Part shown: positions 1-6,321 of the stretch, one piece after another
Layout: every line of letters begins with the position of its first letter
Position numbering within the stretch: the stretch's first letter is position 1
DNA from: Thermoanaerobaculales bacterium
Lineage (GTDB): Bacteria > Acidobacteriota > Thermoanaerobaculia > Thermoanaerobaculales > Sulfomarinibacteraceae
DNA length: 9,550 nt
Assembly: GCA_025456385.1 (NCBI GenBank)
Contig: JALOKS010000095.1
Coordinates: 1 to 9,550, forward strand
Reading direction: 5' to 3'
The notes under the pieces: generated by a model
The model's database searches: none
Told to the model about the DNA's origin: nothing
The model's input: the letters and a program-made list of their open reading frames with translations, nothing else
Position numbers and translations under genes: made by a program

Positions 1-1
1 C

Positions 2-1057
2 GCGGCCGACCCGCAGGAGATGCTCGACCACGGGCTGGCCAGGATCGAGAGCGAGCTCGCGGGCCAGCCCCTCGAGCAGGCGCGGCTGATGGCGGCCCTC
101 GGCGTCACCTACGCCGGGCTCGGCGAGCCCGACAGCGCGCGCCGGCTCCTCGAGCGCGCGCTGGAGATCCGCCGGGCCCACCTCGGCGAAAACGACCTCG
201 ACTACGCGGCGACCGTGTTCGCCCTGGGCAACGTCCTGATCGACCTCCACCACGACGAGGATGCGCGCAGGCTCCACCTCGAGGCGCTCGCCGTCAGGGA
301 GCGCCTGCTGCCGCCGGGCCACGGCCTGGTGGTCCTCAGCCTCGAGCGGGCGTCGCTCACCGAGTTCCTGAATAACGACTGCCCTGCGGCGCTGGCACTC
401 GGGCGGCGCGTCCTCGCGGCGGCGGGTGGCGGCACCGGGGTCGCCGGTCCCGAGCTCGAGAGCTCCCTCGCCGCAAGTGCGGCGGGGGCCGCCTCGTGCG
501 AGGACCTCGATCTCGCGCGGGCCCTGCTCGAGCGGGCCATGGCCGCGAGCGAGGGGTCGCAGGCGCCGGAAAACCTCGGCACCGCGCGGGCCTTCTTCAA
601 TTACTCCGGGGTCCTCGGCGCCCTCGGAGAGACGGAACAGGCGGTGCTCTACGCCGAGCGGGCGGTGCGGATCTGGGATTCGATGAACGGGCCGCGGGAC
701 CGCCGGCTGTCGATGGGGCTGCTGATCGCCGCAACGGCCAACCACCACGCCGGGAGGCTGGAGGTCGCGCGGTCGCTCTTCGACCAGGCGCGGGCGATCG
801 TCGCCACCTTCGCCGAGGTGCCGCACGGGTGGGAGCTGCGGCTCGTCGACATGGCGGACGTGCTCGTGCAGCTGGGTGAGACCGAGGCCGCGCTCGAGCT
901 GCTGCAGGAGGCGCTCGACCTGGGCCTCGTCGATGCCGCCTTCGTCGAGGCCCCCGAGTTCGCATCGCTGCGCGGCAACCCGACCTTCGCGGCGATCGCG
1001 GCCGAGGTCCAGCGCCGGCGCGCCGCGGCCGGTTCGGAAGCTCCGGCCGGAGCGTAG
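2..1057 (+). CDS. TPR-repeat protein, 3' part (probable Ser/Thr kinase-TPR protein tail)
   Basis: The frame is open to the left edge, and residues before the first ATG (position 20) already fit the conserved lead-in to this repeat region, so ATG 20 is internal and the N-terminus is missing. About seven helical TPR-type units can be read: 'ARLMAALGVTYAGLGEPDSA', 'ATVFALGNVLIDLHHDEDAR', then degenerate units near residues 105-140 and 145-175, and clearer ones at 'FFNYSGVLGALGETEQAVLY', 'LIAATANHHAGRLEVARSLF' and 'LVDMADVLVQLGETEAALEL' (counted from position 20). The spacing resembles kinesin-light-chain-like TPR_12 repeats. The C-terminal segment, with 'FASLRGNPTFAAIAAEV', matches a pattern common at the end of acidobacterial serine/threonine protein kinases with TPR tails. 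The kinase domain itself is not in view, so that identity is an inference; a TPR-only regulator is the alternative. No signal peptide or membrane segment is visible in this part. It ends at TAG 1055-1057, followed by a GC-rich hairpin. Confidence 0.85.
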   Translation, partial: AADPQEMLDHGLARIESELAGQPLEQARLMAALGVTYAGLGEPDSARRLLERALEIRRAHLGENDLDYAATVFALGNVLIDLHHDEDARRLHLEALAVRERLLPPGHGLVVLSLERASLTEFLNNDCPAALALGRRVLAAAGGGTGVAGPELESSLAASAAGAASCEDLDLARALLERAMAASEGSQAPENLGTARAFFNYSGVLGALGETEQAVLYAERAVRIWDSMNGPRDRRLSMGLLIAATANHHAGRLEVARSLFDQARAIVATFAEVPHGWELRLVDMADVLVQLGETEAALELLQEALDLGLVDAAFVEAPEFASLRGNPTFAAIAAEVQRRRAAAGSEAPAGA

Positions 1058-1074
1058 CCGAGCGGGCCGCATGC

Positions 1075-1101
1075 TGCGGGCGGGCCGTGAGCCCGCCCGC
1101 A
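1075..1101 (+). terminator. Perfect 11-bp GC-rich hairpin after the TPR gene
   Basis: The arms 1075-1085 (TGCGGGCGGGC) and 1091-1101 (GCCCGCCCGCA) are perfectly complementary around a five-base loop, CGTGA (1086-1090). It starts 18 bases after the stop codon of the TPR gene, as expected for a 3' stem-loop. It has no downstream T-run (AGGCCCG follows), so it is not a textbook intrinsic terminator; it may be a 3'-end stabilising structure, a U-less terminator or a copy of a dispersed palindrome. The only in-frame GTG for the downstream receptor (1087-1089) lies inside the loop. Confidence 0.55.
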
Positions 1102-4100
1102 AGGCCCGTCCCGATCCTTCCCCTGCCCTTCCGTCGAGTCCCTTTCGCTCCCCGGCGAGTTGCGTCGGGCCGTGCGTTGCGCGCCGCGCCTCGAAACCGG
1201 GCGGTCATCTCGGAGGAGCCGCGAGCCGACGCGCGCGTCCGCGGTCGCACGCGCCCCGCGAACGCCGACCGTGCGCTCGCGGGCGCCGTCCTTCTCGTGG
1301 CTCCGTCGGCCTTCGCGCAGGAGACGACGGGCGCCATCCGGGGCACGGTGACGGATGATTCCGGGGCCGCGCTCGCGGGCGCCGCGATCGAGGCCGTCGG
1401 CCCCATCGGCGCGGTCTCGACGACGACGGACGACAGCGGCGCCTTCCGCTTGCCGCGGGTGGCGGCCGGCGACTACGTGGTGCTGGCGACCGCCGAGGGC
1501 TTCATCGAGGCGACGGCCCAGATCCGGGTCGTGCTCGGCGAGGCGGTGACGGTCGACTTCAGAATGCAGCGGGGCTTCACCGACGAGATCAACGTCTACT
1601 CCGACACCGTCGCCATCGACTTCTCGGAGAGCCAGACCGCGACCAGCATCGGCCAGCGGGAGATCGACTACCTGCCCAGGGGACGCGACTTCACCGATGT
1701 CGTGACCTTCGCCGCCGGCGCGGTCGACAGCGACCAGGCGGGCGGGATCTCGATCGACGGCGCGTCGGGCCTCGAGAACCGCTACATCGTCGACGGCCTC
1801 GACACCACCGACCCGCAGATCGGCGACCCCGCGATCCCGCTGCGGGCCGACTTCATGGAGGAGGTCCAGGTCAAGTCGGCGGGATACATGGCCGAGTTCG
1901 GCGGCGCCATGGGCGGCGTCATCAACGCCGTCACCCGCTCCGGCGGCAACGAGTACCACGGCACGGCGCTCGTCGAGGTGTCGAGCAACAGCTGGAACGG
2001 CAGTGCGCGCCCCGACCTCGAGTACTCGCTCGTCGACCCCGAGCTCGCCGAGCTCGTGACCTACTCCAAGGACGACGAGGTGCGCTACGACCCGGGCCTG
2101 GTCCTCAGCGGCCCGATCGCGCGCGACACGCTGTGGTTCTTCGGCTCCTACCAGCCCGGCTTCCGCACCACCGAGCGGACCGTCGACTGGGTGAGCTACG
2201 AGCCCGACACCTACACCCAGGACTACAAGGTCGACTTCGCCACCCTGAACCTGACGGCGAACCTGTGGAGCAGCTTCCTCATCAAGGCCGGGCTCAACAT
2301 GTCGCCCTACACCCAGGACGGAAAGCTGCCCAACCGCGACGGGCGCGCGGACCTGCCGGACCAGGACAGCTGGGCGCCCCTCGGTGAGGAGGGCGAGCGC
2401 AGCACCTACTTCCTCAATCTCGACTGGATCGCCGACGACAGCTTGGTGGTCAGCGCCCGCGGCGGCTTCTTCCACCACAACGTCTACGACACCGGCATTC
2501 CGATCTACGACCTCATCCACAACTACTCGAGCTCCAGCCTGCCGGGCTTCGTCGACCGCCACCCGGAGATTCCGCCCGAGGCCCAGAACCCCCCGGGCTG
2601 GCTCAGCGACAACCTGGTCACCAACACCCGGCTCGAGAACATCTACGAACGCACCTCCTTCGCGGTCGACGGGACCTGGTACCTCCAGGCCGCCGGTGAG
2701 CACGCGCTCAAGGCCGGCTATCAGACCGAGGAGATCTTCAACGACGTCACCCAGGGCTACAACGCGGACCGCATCCTCTACTACTGGGACCGCTCCTACA
2801 CCACCACCCAGGGCGAGGTGGTGACCGGCCCCTACGGCTACTTCCGGCTGCTGCGGATCGCCACCCAGGGCGAGGTGACGACCCGCAACCAGGCGCTGTT
2901 CGTGCAGGACGCCTGGAGCGTGACCCCGACCCTGACCCTCAACCTCGGGCTCCGCTCCGAGAACGAGGAGGTCCCGAACTACGGCGCGGTCGGACCGAGC
3001 CCCGCGATCAAGTTCGACTGGGGTGAGAAGCTCGCGCCGCGGATCGGCTTCGCCTGGGACATCCGCGGCGACTCGCGGTGGAAGCTCTACGGCAGCTACG
3101 GCAGCTACTTCGACGTCACCAAGTACGAGATGCCGCGCGGCGCCTTCGGCGGCGACAAGTGGGTCGACTACTACTTCACATTCGACTCGCCGGACCCCTT
3201 CCTCAACAACAATCCCGAGTGCCGCACCGGCGACAACACGATCTTCGAGCGGCCGGAGTGCGGCGCCGGGACCTTCATCGAGCTCATCGACCAGCGCCCG
3301 AACGCGGTCGACCAGGCGGCGTCGGACGAGGTCGGGGTGCCGCTGGTGGACCCGGACCTCAAGCCGATGGCGAGCTGGGAGGCGCAGGTCGGCGTCGACC
3401 ACCAGCTGACGGACCTGATCCAGGTCGGCGCACGGGTCGTCCACAAGGAGGTCGACCGCGCGATCGAGGACGTCGGCTTCCTGCTTCCGGGCGTCGGCAA
3501 CGTCTACGTCATCGCCAACCCGGGCGAGGGGGTCACGACCGAGATCGGCGACCTGCCCTACGCCAAGCCGACCCGCGAGTACGACGCGCTCGAACTGAAC
3601 TTCGAAAAGCGCTTCACCGACAATTGGTCGCTGCGCGCCTACTACACCCTGAGCCGCCTGTGGGGCAACTACTCGGGGCTCGCCAACTCGGACGAGAACA
3701 ACAACTTCGGCGACCCCATGCAGCCGGTGACCACCGGCGGCCGCCGCGCCCCCAACGTCAGCCGCCTGTACGACGTGCCGGGCTCGATGTACGACCAGAA
3801 CGGCGAGCTCGTGTACGGGCGCCTCGCCACCGACCGCACCCACCAGCTCGGAGCGCAGTTCCTCTACAGCTTCGACTTCGGGCTCTCGGTGGGCTTGAAC
3901 CAGTACATCGGCAGCGGCACGCCGATCTCCACGATCGGCAAGATCCCGAACAACAACTTCTTCTACCCCTACGGCCGCGGCGACCTCGGAACCACCCCCT
4001 GGCTCACCCAGACCGACCTTTCGCTCTCCTACAAGATCCCGCTCGGCCGGCGGACTGCCATGTCGTTCGGCCTGACCGTGCTCAACCTCTTCGACGAGGA

Positions 4101-4284
4101 CACGCCGACCCGGATGTGGGCTCAGGTCCAGACCCAGGACCTGCCGGTCACCGACCAGGACTTCCTGACCGGCTTCGACTACGCCGAGCTGGTCGCCGGG
4201 GTCGACCAGGACGTCGCCTTCGGGCTCTACGACACCTACCAGGCGCCACGCGACGTGCGCCTCAGCGTCAGGCTGGAGTTCTGA
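1087..4284 (+). CDS. TonB-dependent receptor, Oar-like, with carboxypeptidase-regulatory-like N-terminal domain
   Basis: This is an outer-membrane 22-strand receptor that would import or bind a ligand using TonB-ExbB-ExbD energy; the substrate cannot be told from the sequence. In order: a Sec signal peptide with hydrophobic core 'ALAGAVLLVAPSAFA' and cleavage before QETTG (codon 1318); a carboxypeptidase-regulatory-like beta-sandwich (about 1330-1573, 'GAIRGTVTDDSGAALAGAA' and the GAFRLPRVAAGDY turn); a TonB-box-like segment DEINVYSD (1582-1605); a plug domain (about 1627-1965) with 'RYIVDGLDTTDP' and 'GGVINAVTRSGGNEYHG'; then a long barrel ending in 'VRLSVRLEF' with the terminal Phe typical of BamA substrates. 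Two cysteines (codons 3220 and 3259) lie 13 residues apart in a probable extracellular loop. Coordinates give the outer limit of the open frame. The real start is uncertain: GTG 1087 is inside a hairpin loop, TTG 1177 gives a 47-residue leader with a long, partly acidic n-region, and ACG 1249 would give the most normal signal peptide (1011 aa). The first ~54 residues are R/A/P-rich and look non-coding. The gene is followed by an intrinsic terminator, so it is probably the last gene of its unit. Confidence 0.92.
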   Translation: MSPPARPVPILPLPFRRVPFAPRRVASGRALRAAPRNRAVISEEPRADARVRGRTRPANADRALAGAVLLVAPSAFAQETTGAIRGTVTDDSGAALAGAAIEAVGPIGAVSTTTDDSGAFRLPRVAAGDYVVLATAEGFIEATAQIRVVLGEAVTVDFRMQRGFTDEINVYSDTVAIDFSESQTATSIGQREIDYLPRGRDFTDVVTFAAGAVDSDQAGGISIDGASGLENRYIVDGLDTTDPQIGDPAIPLRADFMEEVQVKSAGYMAEFGGAMGGVINAVTRSGGNEYHGTALVEVSSNSWNGSARPDLEYSLVDPELAELVTYSKDDEVRYDPGLVLSGPIARDTLWFFGSYQPGFRTTERTVDWVSYEPDTYTQDYKVDFATLNLTANLWSSFLIKAGLNMSPYTQDGKLPNRDGRADLPDQDSWAPLGEEGERSTYFLNLDWIADDSLVVSARGGFFHHNVYDTGIPIYDLIHNYSSSSLPGFVDRHPEIPPEAQNPPGWLSDNLVTNTRLENIYERTSFAVDGTWYLQAAGEHALKAGYQTEEIFNDVTQGYNADRILYYWDRSYTTTQGEVVTGPYGYFRLLRIATQGEVTTRNQALFVQDAWSVTPTLTLNLGLRSENEEVPNYGAVGPSPAIKFDWGEKLAPRIGFAWDIRGDSRWKLYGSYGSYFDVTKYEMPRGAFGGDKWVDYYFTFDSPDPFLNNNPECRTGDNTIFERPECGAGTFIELIDQRPNAVDQAASDEVGVPLVDPDLKPMASWEAQVGVDHQLTDLIQVGARVVHKEVDRAIEDVGFLLPGVGNVYVIANPGEGVTTEIGDLPYAKPTREYDALELNFEKRFTDNWSLRAYYTLSRLWGNYSGLANSDENNNFGDPMQPVTTGGRRAPNVSRLYDVPGSMYDQNGELVYGRLATDRTHQLGAQFLYSFDFGLSVGLNQYIGSGTPISTIGKIPNNNFFYPYGRGDLGTTPWLTQTDLSLSYKIPLGRRTAMSFGLTVLNLFDEDTPTRMWAQVQTQDLPVTDQDFLTGFDYAELVAGVDQDVAFGLYDTYQAPRDVRLSVRLEF
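1318..1320 (+). other. Predicted signal-peptidase I cleavage point of the TonB-dependent receptor
   Basis: The residues before this codon read 'LLVAPSAFA', an Ala-X-Ala motif at the end of a hydrophobic core, and the mature chain would begin QETTGAIRGTV, directly ahead of the carboxypeptidase-regulatory-like domain. This fixes the mature N-terminus even though the initiation codon upstream is unresolved. Confidence 0.7.
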
Positions 4285-4310
4285 CGGCCTGACCGCGAGC
4301 CTTGTGATCG

Positions 4311-4344
4311 AGGAGGGGCTGCCCGGCCGGGCAGCCCCTCTTTT
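4311..4344 (+). terminator. Intrinsic (rho-independent) terminator after the TonB-dependent receptor
   Basis: An 11-bp perfect stem pairs 4314-4324 (AGGGGCTGCCC) with 4329-4339 (GGGCAGCCCCT) around a GGCC loop, and the T-run TTTT follows at 4341-4344. The stem can be extended outward by several pairs (GAGG with the CTTTT run), giving the classic A/G-rich arm opposite the U-tract. It begins 27 bases after the receptor stop codon. It separates the receptor from the downstream three-gene unit. Confidence 0.88.
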
Positions 4345-4422
4345 CGTGCTTTCGGGTTGGGAGGGCGGACCGATGGCCGGCGCCCGGCGGTACGAGGGCG
4401 CGCCGCCGCTCAGCAGGCGCCG

Positions 4423-4451
4423 TTCACCGCCACGCCGCCGTGTGCTAGAGT
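4423..4451 (+). promoter_or_regulatory. Putative sigma70-type promoter for the VWFA/TPR operon
   Basis: A -35-like TTCACC (4423-4428) and a -10-like TAGAGT (4446-4451) are separated by exactly 17 bases. The -10 is preceded by TGC (4443-4445), giving the extended -10 pattern TGnTAnnnT. The predicted start of transcription would be near 4458, leaving a leader of only about 16 bases before the ATG at 4474. The site lies just after a strong terminator, where a new promoter is expected. It matches the TATAAT consensus only partly, so it remains a prediction. Confidence 0.45.
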
Positions 4452-4473
4452 CTGTGGTCGAGATCGTGTTTCA

Positions 4474-6321
4474 ATGAACCGGGAGCCCGATTCCCGCGCC
4501 CGCATCGCAGCGGTCGTCGCCGCGGTCGTCCTCGGCTGCTGTGTCGGGGGCCCCTGTGCAGCCGCCGCCCAGGATGGCGGCCCACCGGAGGAGGGCGCGG
4601 CCGCGGAGCGCGCCGCTCCGCCCCTGCCGCAGCTCCCGGCGGGCTTCTTCGAGCCGCTGCGGGTGCCGCTGGTCAACGTCGAGGTCGTCGTCACCGACGG
4701 CTCGGGGGCGGTGGTCGAGGGCCTCGGGTCCGAGGACTTCGAGGTGCTGCAGGACGGCGTCCCGGTCGTGCTGAGCCACTTCGCCGCGCCGGGCGCGCCG
4801 CGGCCGGTGGCTGCGACCTCCCTCGGCGCGCCCTTCGGTTTCGCTCCCGCCGTGGAGCGCAGCTACCTCGCGGTGTACCTCGACGAGGTGACCGCCGACC
4901 CGCAGCTGCGGGCGTCCGTGCTCGCCCGCCTCCGCAGCTACCTCGAGCGGTCCGCGCCGCCCGAGGCGTCGCTGATGCTGGCGCGCTTCGACGGCCGCCT
5001 GCACGTCGAGGCCGACTTCGCCACCTCGGCGGACCAGCTGCTGGCCGCTGTCGACCGGCTCAGCGGCCAGCCGGCGATGGACTCGACCCTCGACGGCGAG
5101 GCCCTGCTGCGGCGCATGCAGAGCATGGCGCAGCGGCCGCGCGCGCCGGACACGAGCGTCATCACCACGCCCAACGAGCGCGGCGACCTGGTTCCCATCG
5201 GCATCGACCCCGGCGAGGCCGAGCCGGAGGCCTACATCTTCCTGCCCGAGATCCAGCAGTACGCGCGCAGCCGGCAGCTGCGCGGCCGCACCAGCCTCGA
5301 CGGCCTCCAGCGCTACCTCGGCCTGCTGGAGGCAATCCCGGGGCGCAAGCGCGTCCTCTGGGTGGGCGGCATCGAGCTGCGGCCAGGGGAGTCCCTGTTC
5401 CGCAGCTGGCAGGACCTCTTCCGCGGCGCCGCGCAGCGTCGCGGCAGCGACGCGATGACGGAGTCGCTGCGCTACGACCTCAGCCGCGAGCTGAGCTCGC
5501 TCCTCGAGCTCGCCAACGCCGCGGGCGTCGTCCTGTACCCGGTCTCCGCGCTCGCGGGAGGCGTCCGGGACACCGCCGCCTCCGACACCCGGGCCCTCGA
5601 GTCACCGGGCCGTCCCGGCCGCCAGGACCACCGCGACACGCGGAGCCAGGAGGAGGCGGCCGGGATGATGGCGGTGGCCACCGGCGGGCGCCGCCTCACC
5701 GACGGCGCCCGGCTCGACGAGCAGATCGCCGCGGTGGCGGGGGAGGGCGTGCGGTCGTACTCGCTGGCCTTCCGGCCGCCCTCGGCGGGCGACGGCGCCC
5801 ACCACTCGATCGAGGTCAAGCTCCGTCGGCCGGGCGTCTCCGTTCGGCACCGCGCGGGGTACCGCGACCCCGGCGAAGGGCTGTCCGCCGCGACCCGCAC
5901 CGTGGCGGCGGCCGTCCTCGGCACCGCCGACAACCAGCTCGGCGTCGCGGCCGTCTGCGAGCCGCAGGAGCCGCGCGAGGACGGCAGCTTCCTGGTCCCG
6001 GTACGGCTCACGGTGCCGATCGGGAACCTCGTGCTGCTGCCGCTCGGGGACCGTCACACTGCCAGGATCTCGGTGCTGAGCGTGGTCCGCGACGGCGCCG
6101 GCGGCCTGTCGGAGGTCTACGAGCGGGCCTACCCGATCGAGCTCCCCAACGAGGAGCTGGTGGCGGCGGTCGAGCAGCCCGCGACCTTCGTCCTCGGCAT
6201 GGTCCTCCGCCCGGGCCCCTACCGGATCGCGATCTGTGTTCGCGACGACCGCTCCCTTGCCGACTCCACTGTCATCGTCGACGTCACTGCGGGGGAGGAC
6301 GCCGGGAGCCCCAGCGGTTGA
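4474..6321 (+). CDS. Secreted VWFA-related domain protein with degenerate metal site (first gene of the operon)
   Basis: The 615-residue product belongs to the 'VWFA-related Acidobacterial' type (TIGR03436-like); the family has no established biochemical role. An N-terminal signal peptide has the core 'IAAVVAAVVLGCCVGG' and likely cleavage near AAAAQ (residues 30-35); VLGC is a weak alternative lipobox. The family-typical entry 'VNVEVVVTDGSGAVVEGL' and DFEVLQDGVPV spans residues 66-92, followed by a Rossmann-like VWA core from 'SYLAVYLDEV' (Asp137). The expected DxSxS metal-binding motif is replaced by DEVTAD. A charged, probably disordered stretch near residues 370-395 precedes the family C-terminal signature 'YSLAFRPP' ... 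'RHRAGYRDP' (about 430-467). Residues ~480-605 form a further beta-rich domain ending 'PGPYRIAICVRDD'. The frame is open upstream to TTG 4357, but ATG 4474 is chosen because the signal peptide starts there and the predicted promoter lies between the two. Only a weak ribosome-binding site (CGAG) is seen. Its stop overlaps the next start. Confidence 0.92.
   Translation: MNREPDSRARIAAVVAAVVLGCCVGGPCAAAAQDGGPPEEGAAAERAAPPLPQLPAGFFEPLRVPLVNVEVVVTDGSGAVVEGLGSEDFEVLQDGVPVVLSHFAAPGAPRPVAATSLGAPFGFAPAVERSYLAVYLDEVTADPQLRASVLARLRSYLERSAPPEASLMLARFDGRLHVEADFATSADQLLAAVDRLSGQPAMDSTLDGEALLRRMQSMAQRPRAPDTSVITTPNERGDLVPIGIDPGEAEPEAYIFLPEIQQYARSRQLRGRTSLDGLQRYLGLLEAIPGRKRVLWVGGIELRPGESLFRSWQDLFRGAAQRRGSDAMTESLRYDLSRELSSLLELANAAGVVLYPVSALAGGVRDTAASDTRALESPGRPGRQDHRDTRSQEEAAGMMAVATGGRRLTDGARLDEQIAAVAGEGVRSYSLAFRPPSAGDGAHHSIEVKLRRPGVSVRHRAGYRDPGEGLSAATRTVAAAVLGTADNQLGVAAVCEPQEPREDGSFLVPVRLTVPIGNLVLLPLGDRHTARISVLSVVRDGAGGLSEVYERAYPIELPNEELVAAVEQPATFVLGMVLRPGPYRIAICVRDDRSLADSTVIVDVTAGEDAGSPSG
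6304..6308 (+). promoter_or_regulatory. Ribosome-binding site supporting the TTG start at 6318
   Basis: GGGAG lies nine bases before TTG 6318-6320, inside the end of the preceding coding sequence. It supports the unusual TTG as the real start, together with the four-base TTGA overlap with the previous stop and the signal peptide that begins at once. A purine-rich GGGGGAGGA sits slightly further upstream (6291-6299). Confidence 0.5.

Noticed and set aside
649..3843. Antisense open frame of about 1,060 codons on the - strand
   Set aside because: It is the mirror of a GC-rich coding strand, crosses a gene boundary, is full of repetitive V/A/R/D/L composition with no recognisable motif, and lies opposite a clearly recognisable receptor.
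3078..4292. Alternative + strand frame of about 400 codons inside the receptor
   Set aside because: It is an arginine/proline-rich shadow in another frame; the receptor frame shows proper barrel strands and the terminal Phe.
4379..4422. Inverted GC words (CGGCGCC / GGCGCCG) between the terminator and the promoter
   Set aside because: The arms are only seven bases, the loop is long, and such words arise easily at this GC content; no operator can be argued.
4357..4473. Upstream TTG-initiated extension of the first VWFA protein
   Set aside because: It would start just after the terminator, run through the candidate promoter, and place 39 non-hydrophobic residues before a normal signal peptide that begins at ATG 4474.
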